Source of the DNA: an uncultured Clostridia bacterium
GTDB taxonomy: Bacteria; Bacillota; Clostridia; Christensenellales; Aristaeellaceae
DNA length: 43,097 nucleotides
Reading direction: 5' to 3'
NCBI GenBank assembly: GCA_937907055.1
Contig: CALCTW010000006.1
Coordinates: 1 to 43,097 of the forward strand
Position 1 is the first letter of the stretch; each line of letters starts with the position of its first letter. The notes beneath the pieces are model-generated. The model did not search any database and was not told where the DNA came from. It saw only the letters and a list, made by a program, of their open reading frames with translations. A program made the position numbers and the translations under genes. Of the stretch, positions 1 through 7,184 are shown piece after piece.

Positions 1-18
1 CAGCAGCACCCGTTCATT

Positions 19-108
19 TTACTTATGAATGATTTCATTCCAAATGATTTCTTCAACCTGACTCTTGATGGCGTTCATCATCCCGACCCAACGAAGCTGA
101 TCAAGCAT
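19..108 (-). pseudogene. TnpV C-terminal remnant (second copy)
   Basis: Reading leftward, about 29 codons ending in TAA closely match the last 29 residues of the intact TnpV at 2218-2592: both contain DQLRWVGMMNAIK, QVEEII and NEI. Upstream of the methionine at 106-108 the similarity stops, and a TAA closes the frame a few dozen codons further on. No start or ribosome binding site belongs to it. It is therefore a 5'-truncated duplicate, in the same orientation as the intact copy. The two copies bracket the sigma factor module, which suggests that the module arrived by insertion or recombination between element parts. That last point is inference. Confidence 0.75.
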
Positions 109-172
109 GATGTGAATATAGTAAAAAGAGTGGCTGTTGCACCTATGTTTGCAGCAGTCACCCTTTTTACTG

Positions 173-1307
173 TTATTTGATTATGATGTGCGCGGTTCCC
201 AGGTTCTTTCGCCTTCCTTGCTTTTCTCCCATCACGGTAATATCAAACTCGATCGGAAAATCTTTATCAGTTGTCATCATTACATATCGAAAACCGGAAG
301 CATATCCTGTAAGACTATCATTAGACCAGGTGAACGAAATATTTTCAGATAATAGCTGCTGCGTCTGGATACTGGCAACAAGCAAATTATATTCCTCGGC
401 GAGCGGATTATCAAATATGATATCCAGGTAATGTGCAATATCTGTGTGATAGACATTGACCTGCCTGATTGAAATTGAATCCGGCAGGAAGTTTTCGCTG
501 GTAACTACAGCTTCATCACAGATTTTCGGTTCGACCCTTGACATAGCTGAAACAGGGATAGTGATGCTCTTCGGCTCAGACAGAGGCCGCATTGGATCAC
601 CTGGCTTCAATTCCGCCTGAACGACCGGATTGTCATAGACAGTAGTATAAAGGCGCACCCTGATAAGAGCATTGTCAGCACCGACAGGGAAACGCAATAC
701 CTGCGTCCAAGATCCATCTTCATTGCTGACAAGTTCATTGGGAATGCCAACTGTCTAGAAAGTACACTCCTCATTTTGAACAGCACATCCGAAATAGACA
801 ACTGGCCAATTTTTCCGTGATGCATACTCCGCAATGGTCTCTTCGGGTTTGCAGTCAATGAAACCGATGCTGCCTGCCTTATCCTTCAGGCCGATACCTT
901 TTCCAGACGGTATGATCACACCAAACTCGTTTTTCGGCACAACGTCCATCAGCACATAAATACCGTGACCATCATACATTATCTCTCGCACTTTTGCAGT
1001 GGCATATTCCGTATCGATGGAATATGATACCGCTTCGATCATGTTAGCCGCAGCAGGATTATCCTGCAGTTTCAGCAACTGAAGCAGATTCGGTAGGAAG
1101 GTAGCAGCCAATGCTGTACCCGTCACAAGGAGGACCATGATAACAACCAATACCAAACTGACCGGTTTTTTTTTTCATCACAACGATTTCTCCCCTTTTT
1201 TTCGCATCTGAAAGAACCCGCTGTGCAAGCCAGGGATCATCTGGAATCCCAGACAAAGAATGGTCAATTATTTGTTGAACAATTTGCTTATCCCTCATTT
1301 TTTCCAT
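173..1307 (-). pseudogene. Membrane-anchored partner of ECF sigma factor (likely anti-sigma), frame broken by A10 tract and in-frame TAG
   Basis: The gene starts at an ATG overlapping the end of the sigma factor by 20 bases, so the two are translationally coupled. Residues 1-47 are a cytoplasmic segment (DDPWLAQRVLSDAKKRGE) and are followed by one membrane segment (about 50-70) and a large extracytoplasmic domain. This is the layout of clostridial anti-sigma or sigma-linked surface proteins, whose family I cannot name exactly. Two events interrupt it. A run of ten A at 1166-1175 puts the N-terminus one base out of frame with the rest. A TAG at 755-757 interrupts the same frame that then stays open for some 190 more codons to TAA at 173. 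The clean frame after the TAG argues for recent loss or for readthrough. Pseudogene is the conservative label. Confidence 0.7.
1166..1175 (-). other. A10 homopolymer at a frame junction
   Basis: Ten consecutive A (minus strand) follow ATG and encode lysines just before the membrane segment of the sigma partner. With nine A the frame reads MKKKPVSLVLVV and continues into the membrane helix. With ten it leaves that frame. Long A tracts are slippage sites for DNA and RNA polymerase. This could be a mutation, an assembly error or a phase-variable or transcriptional-slippage switch. Confidence 0.6.
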
Positions 1308-1821
1308 AACCTAACCTCCGTCCCAGCACGTCATGCAGTTTTTCTCTGGCGCGCTTCAGTCGGGTCGATACAGTCGAATGTGTGATGCCGAGTATATCGG
1401 CGATTTCATTCACATTCATGTTTTGCCAGTAATACAGGAGGATGACCTCTTTGAGCTTAGGCGGCAACTTCATCACATCACACATCACATCAAGTTCATG
1501 TTCATCCTCCGGCGGCACAATTGCCTGGGGCAAGTCTTCCGGCGTAATACGCCTGTCAAAATGTCGAAACCAGGCAGAACGCTGCATATCTCTGCATGTA
1601 TTTACAGCAATCTGGATTAGCCAGGTTTTTTCGCTGCACTCACCACGGAAACTGTCCAGCTTGTTATAGGCTTTGAGGAATGTATCCTGTGTTGCATCTT
1701 TCGCTTGTTCCATATCCCGTAAATAAATGTAACACATGCGGAGCAGCAAACCTTGGTATTGATTTACCATTTGAATCAACGCCTATTCACGGTCGTTGTC
1801 CGGATCCTTGACAACTTCCAT
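1288..1821 (-). CDS. ECF-type RNA polymerase sigma factor with in-frame TAG at codon 13
   Basis: About 177 residues. Region 2 is recognisable in LLLRMCYIYLRDMEQAKDA and the following TFLKAYNKLDSFRG, and region 4 in LPPKLKEVILLYYWQNMNVNEIADILG and STVSTRLKRAREKL. I chose the ATG at 1821 because a strong GGAGG lies at normal spacing in front of it. From that start codon 13 is TAG (1783-1785), after which the frame is open to the end. The next possible starts, such as TTG at 1779 or ATG at 1770, lack a ribosome binding site but would still give a protein with regions 2 and 4. The gene overlaps its downstream membrane partner, the usual sigma/anti-sigma pair. Lower GC than the later chromosome genes fits carriage on an element. 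Confidence 0.8.
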
Positions 1822-1918
1822 CCGTTGCTCACCTCCTTCGATTATATAGACGAGAATAGAAGGTTGTTATGTCGATTTTTTGAAAAAGATTGCACAGAAA
1901 ATACAAATCATGTGAAAA

Positions 1919-1944
1919 GGCCAGGAAGACAAACCTTCCTAGCC
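1919..1944 (-). terminator. Rho-independent terminator after the 43-codon remnant
   Basis: Leftward, GGC-AGGAAG pairs with CTTCCT-GCC around a short loop and is followed by CCTTTTC. It lies directly behind the TAA at 1951-1953. Confidence 0.55.
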
Positions 1945-1950
1945 ACAATT

Positions 1951-2082
1951 TTAGCCATTTCCACCCAGGGCAGATTCATGGATCACACCGGTATCTGTGT
2001 TGATAATCACAGTGTACCGGCCATCCATGGCAACGTATTTAGCCACGGTATTGTCATCCGCCGGAGCCGTCTGCGCCAGCAT
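1951..2082 (-). pseudogene. C-terminal remnant of a secreted-type protein (43 codons)
   Basis: A 43-residue frame (MLAQTAPADDNTVAKYVAMD, then GRYTVIINTDTGVIHESA) ends in TAA and is backed by a terminator. The YTVIINTDTG stretch resembles the last beta strand pair of PepSY-like or other extracytoplasmic domains. A promoter lies just upstream, but no signal sequence or good start is left. I read it as the tail of a gene whose front has been deleted. The same frame continues upstream in open codons to a TAG at 2125-2127, inside the promoter region. Confidence 0.5.
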
Positions 2083-2135
2083 GAAGGTGACATTGTTATG
2101 ATACCTTTGTAAAGGAATGATCCTCTACCCAATAT

Positions 2136-2163
2136 AGTATACTGCAACAATGATGTAAGTCAA
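2136..2163 (-). promoter_or_regulatory. Sigma-A type promoter
   Basis: Leftward TTGACT (2158-2163), 16-base spacer, TATACT (2136-2141). It would transcribe the 43-codon remnant and could read on towards the sigma factor if the terminator at 1919-1944 leaks. Confidence 0.55.
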
Positions 2164-2178
2164 CGACTCAAGAAAACC

Positions 2179-2211
2179 GGGCAGGCATTGTTCTTGACAC
2201 AACGCCTGCCC
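2179..2211 (-). terminator. Terminator of the HTH-TnpV operon
   Basis: GGGCAGGC and GCCTGCCC form a perfect 8-base stem that is extended inward by TTGT/ACAA. On the minus strand it is followed by GGTTTTCTT. It lies 7 bases past the TnpV stop codon. Confidence 0.7.
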
Positions 2212-2217
2212 TTATAG

Positions 2218-2592
2218 TTATCTGTTTACTATTTCGTTCATGATGATCTCTTCGACCTGCGCCTTAATAGCATTCATCATGCCGACCCACCGCAACTGAT
2301 CAATCATCTTCATCTGTTCAGTCACACCGGCTTCCTTCGCCATCTGTGGGATCACCGTATTCAACAGGTGTTGTGCCTGTTCATCAACCCAGCGCAGATC
2401 CTCATACAGCTTGCCGGAAAGCAGCAGACGGGTATACAAGCCGGGACGATGGGTTTTCAGGTACTCCATTCGAGCCATGCCATATTTGCCCAGGGCATAG
2501 CTGTGTCCAACCTCGATATCTGGCAGATAGTAGTCACCAACCAGAGAATAATTGAATCCGTTTTCGTCAATAGTCTTATGCAGTTCACTCAT
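2218..2592 (-). CDS. tnpV: TnpV family transposon-encoded protein
   Basis: A 124-residue soluble protein. The features typical of TnpV proteins, found in clostridial Tn4451-type and related elements, are visible in order: a short start with NGFNYSLVGDYYLPD, the block YGMARMEYLKTHRPGLYTRL, LSGKLYEDL, then IIPQ-like VIPQMAKEAGVTEQ and a C-terminal helix ending in EEIIMNEI. The molecular role of TnpV is not established. It overlaps the preceding helix-turn-helix gene by 8 bases and so shares its operon. A truncated second copy lies at 19-108. The gene marks this segment as mobile-element DNA. Confidence 0.85.
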   Translation of the reverse strand: MSELHKTIDENGFNYSLVGDYYLPDIEVGHSYALGKYGMARMEYLKTHRPGLYTRLLLSGKLYEDLRWVDEQAQHLLNTVIPQMAKEAGVTEQMKMIDQLRWVGMMNAIKAQVEEIIMNEIVNR

Positions 2593-3181
2593 GGTCTTTG
2601 TCCTCCTTGTTTGTCATGTTGATCAGCTGTCTGATCCAATCATAATGGGTCTTGCTTTTGTTTTTAATATTCCGGAAATCCTCGCTCAACAGTTGCTTCA
2701 GCACCAACTCTTTCGGAGCATAATTGTGATAGCCGTCCTTGAACCAGCGCATATGGCCGATCGCAGTCCAGGTCAGGATCGTCTTTGTCGAGTAGCCGGT
2801 CAATTCGGCGATCATCTTCAACGTCATCAGATCCGGGTAATCTTCTGTCCGGGTGATGAGCAACTGACGATAGGCACGCATCACCCGCTGGTTGTACTGT
2901 ATGGACGGCCTCACTACCGGCTTATAGCCAGAACTACTTTTCACACTGACGCTGTATCTGCCGGGATTCTTATCACGGCTTCGCAGGAAGGCAACCACAT
3001 CGGTTGTCAGGATCTGATACTTGTGGGTGGCATGGCCGGTGTTCCTGCAGGGAATGATGCCGTTGTCCAAATAATATTTAGCCACGCGCTTGCTGATGTG
3101 GCACAGCTTGTACAGTTGCTCTTTCGAGATGGTTTCCGGATACTTTTTCAGAATCGCCTTGTAGTTCGTTGGTTCACTCAT
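2585..3181 (-). CDS. Excisionase-like helix-turn-helix protein
   Basis: 198 residues with two predicted DNA-binding helix-turn-helix units. The first is near residues 18-60 (ISKEQLYKLCHISKRVAKYY, then a GIIPC-type turn and LTTDVVAFLRSRD), which is the winged MerR/excisionase layout. The second is near residues 128-148 (LKMIAELTGYSTKTILTWTA). A very basic linker joins them. Such proteins sit next to attachment sites of clostridial elements and may act as excisionase or element regulator. The gene starts 263 bases from the tRNA fragment and is followed by TnpV in one operon. The exact function is inferred from position and fold, not shown. Confidence 0.65.
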   Translation of the reverse strand: MSEPTNYKAILKKYPETISKEQLYKLCHISKRVAKYYLDNGIIPCRNTGHATHKYQILTTDVVAFLRSRDKNPGRYSVSVKSSSGYKPVVRPSIQYNQRVMRAYRQLLITRTEDYPDLMTLKMIAELTGYSTKTILTWTAIGHMRWFKDGYHNYAPKELVLKQLLSEDFRNIKNKSKTHYDWIRQLINMTNKEDKDHE

Positions 3182-3234
3182 GGGAATTCACCTCGTCGCA
3201 TTATTGCCAACGGGCGACGGATGTTTTTGCTCTC

Positions 3235-3303
3235 TGTTCTCTCGTTTTTCTCTCCATTTTTCTCTCCAACTTGCCGTTTTCTCTCCTATTTTGGAGAGAA
3301 CAG
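3235..3303. repeat. Clustered TTTTCTCTCC repeats beside the attachment site
   Basis: TTTTTCTCTCC occurs at 3245-3255 and 3257-3267, and TTTTCTCTCC at 3277-3286. A weaker copy is at 3235-3244 and an inverted copy (GGAGAGAACAG) at 3293-3303. The set lies between the excisionase-like gene and the tRNA fragment, where arm-type integrase or excisionase sites would be expected. It also covers the region upstream of the excisionase-like gene, so it could be an operator. Confidence 0.5.
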
Positions 3304-3353
3304 CAGAAAATATTCGAGTCCCTGCGGTTGCTTGCCTTGAAGCCACCTCGTGT

Positions 3354-3374
3354 CCGGAAATCCTTGATTTCCGG
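3354..3374. repeat. Perfect inverted repeat near att
   Basis: CCGGAAATC and GATTTCCGG are separated by CTT, a perfect 9-base inverted repeat 70 bases left of the tRNA fragment. It could be a recombinase or regulator site. No T run follows, so it is not a terminator. Confidence 0.5.
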
Positions 3375-3443
3375 GCATTTCAGCCTTCCGACAAGTTCCC
3401 ACAGGAGCCTTGTATTTCTGACAGTTTCCACGATCGGTAAAAC

Positions 3444-3502
3444 ACTCGAAATCAGGTACACCCGCAAGGGTGCCGTGGGTTCGAATCCCACCGCCTCCGC
3501 CA
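3444..3502 (+). other. tRNA-Ser(CGA) 3' fragment: attachment-site footprint
   Basis: The sequence reads as the 3' half of a serine tRNA. It has an anticodon loop CTCGAAA (anticodon CGA at 3447-3449), the 3' anticodon strand TCAGG, a long variable arm ACCC-GCAA-GGGT, a T arm GTGGG-TTCGAAT-CCCAC, an acceptor strand CGCCTCC, discriminator G and encoded CCA (3500-3502). The 5' half is missing: the bases before the loop do not give CCTGA, no D arm is present, and no GGAGGCG occurs upstream. A break exactly at the anticodon stem-loop is the usual crossover point of tRNA-targeting tyrosine integrases. The intact tRNA gene should lie to the left, outside the window. Confidence 0.8.
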
Positions 3503-3505
3503 CAT

Positions 3506-3685
3506 TCAGGGAAACAACTTGTGTTGTTTCCTTTTTTGTTTTTCCGGGTTTGAATCTTCGGATCCCCCGAAGCCCCATCCGCTCGGCATCGCCCCGGCGG
3601 TATTCTGCCTGGAGAAGAGATCGTGGTGGGCGCGGATGTTTGCCGTAGTGCTGAAATCGCTGTGACCAAGCCGCTCCTAAATCAT
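3506..3685 (-). pseudogene. Tyrosine recombinase (integrase) C-terminal remnant
   Basis: Leftward, the frame reads ERLGHSDFSTTANIRAHHD and then a tail to TGA at 3506-3508. ERLGHSDFSTTANIYAHxD is the standard C-terminal signature of phage/ICE integrases (box II with catalytic His). The catalytic tyrosine position, in NIYAH, is arginine here, so this copy is inactive. Directly before ERLGH lies TAG (3677-3679), where many relatives have Q (VQERLGH). A TGA at 3695-3697 ends any similarity upstream, so only about 60 codons remain. The gene tail abuts the tRNA fragment, as integrase genes commonly do. Confidence 0.7.
3510..3537 (+). terminator. Terminator behind the tRNA-Ser fragment
   Basis: GGAAACAAC and GTTGTTTCC form a perfect 9-base stem with loop TTGT followed by six T. 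It begins 7 bases past the encoded CCA and would have ended the original tRNA transcript. It overlaps the last codons of the integrase remnant on the other strand. Confidence 0.75.
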
Positions 3686-3782
3686 AAACCGAAATCACTG
3701 TCAATTGATCGATTACAGGCCATACTCAATGCCTATAAACATGATGTCATCGCAGAAGCGCGTTGCACTCGGGTGCGTCAAC

Positions 3783-3811
3783 TTGAGATTTATGCTGAAA
3801 TATGCTATATT
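3783..3811 (+). promoter_or_regulatory. Promoter of the ABM-domain gene
   Basis: TTGAGA (3783-3788), 17-base spacer, TATATT (3806-3811), 75 bases ahead of the start codon. Between the integrase remnant (ending 3685) and this promoter I see nothing else. Confidence 0.55.
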
Positions 3812-3886
3812 GATAATACAGCAGCACAATATAACCCTTGGCGGTATTGGGTTGATCAAAAACTTCAGGAGAAGCGGGAAACAGAA

Positions 3887-4219
3887 ATGGCCATCACAGT
3901 CAATATTTATTATACCGGCGAAGGAACAAATGCCAGAGAATTCGCGAAGGAAATGGTATCCGGCGGCACGGCGGAAAAGATCAGAGCAGAGGAAGGCAAC
4001 CTCCGCTATGAGTACTTCTTTCCCATGGAGGATGAGCATACCGTTCTCCTGATCGACAGCTGGGAGGATCAGGCGGCCATCGACGCGCATCATCATTCCC
4101 CCATGATGAACACCATCATGACCCTGCGCGAAAAGTATGACCTGCACATGAAGGTGGAACGGTACATCACCGATGAAACCGGTGTGCCGAAAAGTGACAA
4201 AGCATTCGTCAGGACATGA
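3887..4219 (+). CDS. Antibiotic biosynthesis monooxygenase (ABM) domain protein
   Basis: 110 residues forming one ferredoxin-like ABM/quinol-monooxygenase type domain. A first strand (ITVNIYYTGEG) is followed by a helix, the strand LRYEYFFPMED, then TVLLIDSWEDQAAIDAHHHS, a typical W-x-D-x-x-A-x-x-x-H pattern, and a final helix and strand. Relatives are small cofactor-free oxygenases or stress proteins acting on quinone-like compounds; the substrate cannot be told. The ATG is chosen because the fold starts there, although AGGAG lies 15 bases upstream, slightly far. The gene has its own promoter and terminator, so it is monocistronic. Confidence 0.8.
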   Translation: MAITVNIYYTGEGTNAREFAKEMVSGGTAEKIRAEEGNLRYEYFFPMEDEHTVLLIDSWEDQAAIDAHHHSPMMNTIMTLREKYDLHMKVERYITDETGVPKSDKAFVRT

Positions 4220-4226
4220 TGCTCAT

Positions 4227-4263
4227 AAAGGCAGGTACCGCGTCTACCATGGTACCTGCCTTT
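4227..4263 (+). terminator. Terminator of the ABM gene
   Basis: AAAGGCAGGTACC and GGTACCTGCCTTT form a perfect 13-base inverted repeat directly behind the stop codon. It works in either direction. Confidence 0.75.
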
Positions 4264-4293
4264 GCCGTTATCCATCGGTGTGGACCGGTACTG

Positions 4294-4347
4294 TGTGAGG
4301 CTTATTCATAGCCCGCGAGCCGGGAGGCTCTCACAAGTCTTTTTTTA
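4294..4347 (+). terminator. Orphan hairpin with T run
   Basis: GAGCC-GGGA-GGCTC is flanked by TGTGA/TCACA and followed by TCTTTTTTT. No gene ends just upstream other than the already terminated ABM gene. It may be a backup terminator or the end of a short RNA. Confidence 0.5.
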
Positions 4348-4373
4348 TTACCAACGCACATTTTTGTGTGTTG

Positions 4374-4402
4374 TTGACAGGCGTAAAAAGCATTGATACC
4401 AT
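4374..4402 (+). promoter_or_regulatory. Promoter of the membrane protein gene
   Basis: TTGACA (4374-4379), 17-base spacer, TACCAT (4397-4402). The -35 box is perfect and lies about 120 bases upstream of the start codon. Confidence 0.6.
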
Positions 4403-4496
4403 TAGTGCAGGCTCCGCAAGGGCATGAGGGGGCCCGGAGAGAAAACAAAAGCGGCTGAGGCCGGATGGCCGCGCGCCGCGCTTGGAGGCATATTGT

Positions 4497-5138
4497 ATGG
4501 GCAAGATCATGGAAGTGATATTCTGCGTATTCTATCTCATTTTTACGGCGATCATGGGATCGCTCATCCTGAAAAAGAACGCGGGGCGGAAGGAGATCCG
4601 CATGTTCGGTCTGATGACCCTTGTGCTGGTCTTCGGGGACGCGTTTCATCTGATCCCGCGAATTCTGGCAGCGCTGGATCCCGCGGGGAACTACGCGGTT
4701 TCTCTCGGCATCGGCAAGATGATCACTTCCATCACCATGACGGTGTTCTATGTGCTCCTGTACTGTATCTATGAGATTCGTTACAGTCAGAAAAACACCG
4801 TGCTTCGTGCCGCTGTCGGCCTGCTCGCGTTGGTCAGGATCATTCTGTGCTTCATGCCGCAGAACGACTGGACCGGCGCAGCCCCTGTGATCTGGGGCAT
4901 TTACCGGAACATCCCGTTCACGATTTTGGGGCTGATCATGGTGGTGCTGTTCTTCCTGAAGCGTGACGACAAACCCTACAGATGGATGTGGCCGGCAATC
5001 ACGCTGAGCTTCGCGTTCTACATTCCGGTGGTCCTGTGGGCCGATGTGAGCCCCATCATCGGCATGCTGATGCTGCCCAAGACCTGCATGTATATGTGGA
5101 TGGTCGTCATGGGCTGGAAGCAGGCGAAGATCAAATAA
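4497..5138 (+). CDS. Polytopic membrane protein of unknown function
   Basis: 213 residues with about seven hydrophobic segments (for example near 7-24, 37-50, 70-93, 104-117, 136-157, 167-181 and 186-206) and short charged loops, so it is an integral cytoplasmic-membrane protein. GGAGG lies 8 bases before the ATG. I recognise no catalytic or transporter motif. Similar uncharacterised seven-helix proteins occur in Clostridia. It stands alone, with its own promoter and a strong terminator. Confidence 0.75.
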   Translation: MGKIMEVIFCVFYLIFTAIMGSLILKKNAGRKEIRMFGLMTLVLVFGDAFHLIPRILAALDPAGNYAVSLGIGKMITSITMTVFYVLLYCIYEIRYSQKNTVLRAAVGLLALVRIILCFMPQNDWTGAAPVIWGIYRNIPFTILGLIMVVLFFLKRDDKPYRWMWPAITLSFAFYIPVVLWADVSPIIGMLMLPKTCMYMWMVVMGWKQAKIK

Positions 5139-5157
5139 ACCTCTTGCCATTTTGCCA

Positions 5158-5187
5158 GGCGCTGCTCACACGGGCAGCGCCTTTTTT
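5158..5187 (+). terminator. Terminator of the membrane protein gene
   Basis: GGCGCTGC and GCAGCGCC form an 8-base GC stem followed by six T. Confidence 0.85.
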
Positions 5188-5205
5188 CGCGCGGGCAGTA
5201 CCCGG

Positions 5206-5241
5206 TTTTCTCCGACATTTTCTCCGACATTTTCTCCGACA
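5206..5241. repeat. Three perfect 12-base tandem repeats
   Basis: TTTTCTCCGACA occurs three times in a row between a terminator and the adenine deaminase promoter. On the minus strand the unit encodes Met-Ser-Glu-Lys repeats, but no gene supports that reading. Confidence 0.7.
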
Positions 5242-5319
5242 TGCGTGTTCCGGGACTCCCGCGAAAAAGCCAAACTCAATGAAAAACACGCACGAATCCG
5301 GAAAACCGGCAGTTTGTGT

Positions 5320-5349
5320 TTCACTTCTGTTATGAAGATATGTTATAAT
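5320..5349 (+). promoter_or_regulatory. Promoter of adenine deaminase
   Basis: TTCACT (5320-5325), 18-base spacer, perfect TATAAT (5344-5349). The leader of about 95 bases was checked for a purine riboswitch core and none was evident. Confidence 0.6.
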
Positions 5350-5451
5350 GGATTATACAAAAGCGTAACATCTTCTCCGGTAACGATGCTGCAAGGCAAA
5401 AGCGAAAATACCGGATCCTGCTTAGAAAAAACACCGCGTATGGAGGTGGCT

Positions 5452-7152
5452 ATGAAAAAGTTATTGAAAAACGGACTTGTCGTCAATGTATTCGTGGATC
5501 AGGTCATTCAAAGCGATGTGCTGATCGAGGATGACCGCATCATCGGGGTGGGCTGCTATGATGCCTCGGAAGCGGACGAGGTGCTGGATATCAGCGGAAA
5601 ATATGTATGCCCCGGCCTGATTGACGGGCATATTCACATCGAGAGTTCCATGCTGGCCCCGGCGGAATTCGTACGGGCGTGTCTGCCGCATGGCACCACC
5701 ACCGTGATCGCGGATCCCCATGAGATCGCCAATGTATCCGGTCTGAACGGCATCGGCTACATGCTGGACGCGACCGAGGGACTGCCCATGAGCGTCTATT
5801 TCATGATGCCCTCCTGTGTGCCCGCGACCGCGTTCGACGAATCCGGCGCGCAGCTGACAGCCGCGGATATGGCCTCCATGTTCCGCCATCCGCGCATTCT
5901 GGGGCTGGGCGAAATGATGAACTACCCCGGCGTGATCGGACAGGACAGGGAGGTGCTGCGCAAAATCGAGGTGACGCGCCGCGCGAACATGATCGTCAAC
6001 GGGCACGCGCCGCTGCTGCACGGTCATGATCTGGACCGCTATATCGCCGCCGGCATCTATGATGATCACGAATGCTCCACCATGGAGGAAGCGCTTGAAA
6101 AGCTGCAGAAGGGACAGTGGATCATGATCCGGCAGGGCACCGCCGCCCGTAATCTGGACGGCCTGCTGAACCTTTTTGAAGAGCCGTGGTCCCGCCGCTG
6201 TCTGCTGGTGACCGATGACAAGCATCCGGCCGATCTGCTGGAAAGCGGGCATATCGATAATATCATCCGTATGGCAGCCGCGAAGGGCAAATCTGTGCTG
6301 ACCGGCATCCGCATGGCAACGCTTCAGGCCGCCGCGCGCTACGGCCTGCAGGATGTGGGCGCGATCGCGCCGGGCTACATCGCGGATCTGCTGGTGCTGG
6401 ACGATCTGGATTCCTTTAAGGTGAGTGATGTATATTACAAGGGAAAGCCGGTGGTGGAAAACGGCGCGGTCATCCCGTTCGAGGCGCGCAGGGTGCGAAA
6501 CGATGTATGGAAAGCCGTCCGCAATTCCTTCTATCTGGACAGCCTGACACCGGAACGCTTCCATATCGTGCCGAAGGCCGGCCCCTGCCGTGTGATCCGC
6601 GTGATCCCGGATCAGCTGATCACAAAAGAGGAACGCGTTGCTTTGGATTTCACAACGGGCAACGGCATCGATGTGAAAAGAGATATCCTCAAGCTGGCCG
6701 TCATTGAGCGCCATATGAATTCCGGGCACATCGGTCTGGGCTATATCACGGGTCTCGGGCTCCGTGAAGGCGCCATCGCCTCCTCCGTTTCTCACGATTC
6801 GCACAACCTGATCGTGGTGGGCGCGGATGAAGAGAGCATGACCGCGGCAGCCAACTGCGTGCGTGAGATGGGCGGCGGTCTCGCGGTCGTCCGCAATGGG
6901 CAGGTGCTGGCTTCCATGCCGCTTCCCATCGGCGGACTCATGGGCAAAAAGAGCGCCGCGGAAATGGCGCGTCTGAATCAGGAGGTTCGTCAGGCGGCGG
7001 AAGTGCTGGGACACGCGGAAGGGATCGATCCCTTCATGAATCTGGCGTTTGTCAGTCTCCCCGTGATCCCCGACCTGAAAATGACGACTTTGGGACTTGT
7101 GAATGTAAACACGCAGAAATTGATACCGCTCTTCTGTGAAGAGGACGCGTAA
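5452..7152 (+). CDS. ade: Adenine deaminase
   Basis: 566 residues, the usual length of AdeC-type adenine deaminases (EC 3.5.4.2), which convert adenine to hypoxanthine and ammonia in purine salvage. It is an amidohydrolase-fold enzyme. The metal-binding H-x-H lies at residues 60-62 in LIDGHIHIESS, followed by ADPHEIANVSG (87-97), both diagnostic of this family. Later come NGHAP and the C-terminal domain with SHDSHN and VPLPIGGLM-like MPLPIGGLM. The ATG at 5452 has GGAGGT in front at normal distance. The frame is open further upstream, but no better start exists. A second purine/nucleoside-type deaminase follows 32 bases later, so the two may be co-transcribed. Confidence 0.95.
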   Translation: MKKLLKNGLVVNVFVDQVIQSDVLIEDDRIIGVGCYDASEADEVLDISGKYVCPGLIDGHIHIESSMLAPAEFVRACLPHGTTTVIADPHEIANVSGLNGIGYMLDATEGLPMSVYFMMPSCVPATAFDESGAQLTAADMASMFRHPRILGLGEMMNYPGVIGQDREVLRKIEVTRRANMIVNGHAPLLHGHDLDRYIAAGIYDDHECSTMEEALEKLQKGQWIMIRQGTAARNLDGLLNLFEEPWSRRCLLVTDDKHPADLLESGHIDNIIRMAAAKGKSVLTGIRMATLQAAARYGLQDVGAIAPGYIADLLVLDDLDSFKVSDVYYKGKPVVENGAVIPFEARRVRNDVWKAVRNSFYLDSLTPERFHIVPKAGPCRVIRVIPDQLITKEERVALDFTTGNGIDVKRDILKLAVIERHMNSGHIGLGYITGLGLREGAIASSVSHDSHNLIVVGADEESMTAAANCVREMGGGLAVVRNGQVLASMPLPIGGLMGKKSAAEMARLNQEVRQAAEVLGHAEGIDPFMNLAFVSLPVIPDLKMTTLGLVNVNTQKLIPLFCEEDA

Positions 7153-7184
7153 ATAAGACGCGTAAAAAAGAAAGGATGAACGCT

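Noticed and set aside
2083..2127. The TAG at 2125-2127 as a further recoded codon of the 43-codon remnant
   Set aside because: It lies just downstream of a promoter -10 box, where coding sequence is not expected, so it carries no weight.
3414..3502. A complete tRNA-Ser gene
   Set aside because: GGAG at 3414 is suggestive, but the acceptor strand, D arm and 5' anticodon strand do not pair, so only the 3' half is a tRNA.
5245..5451. Purine riboswitch upstream of adenine deaminase
   Set aside because: I found no three-way-junction core or loop pair of the purine aptamer.
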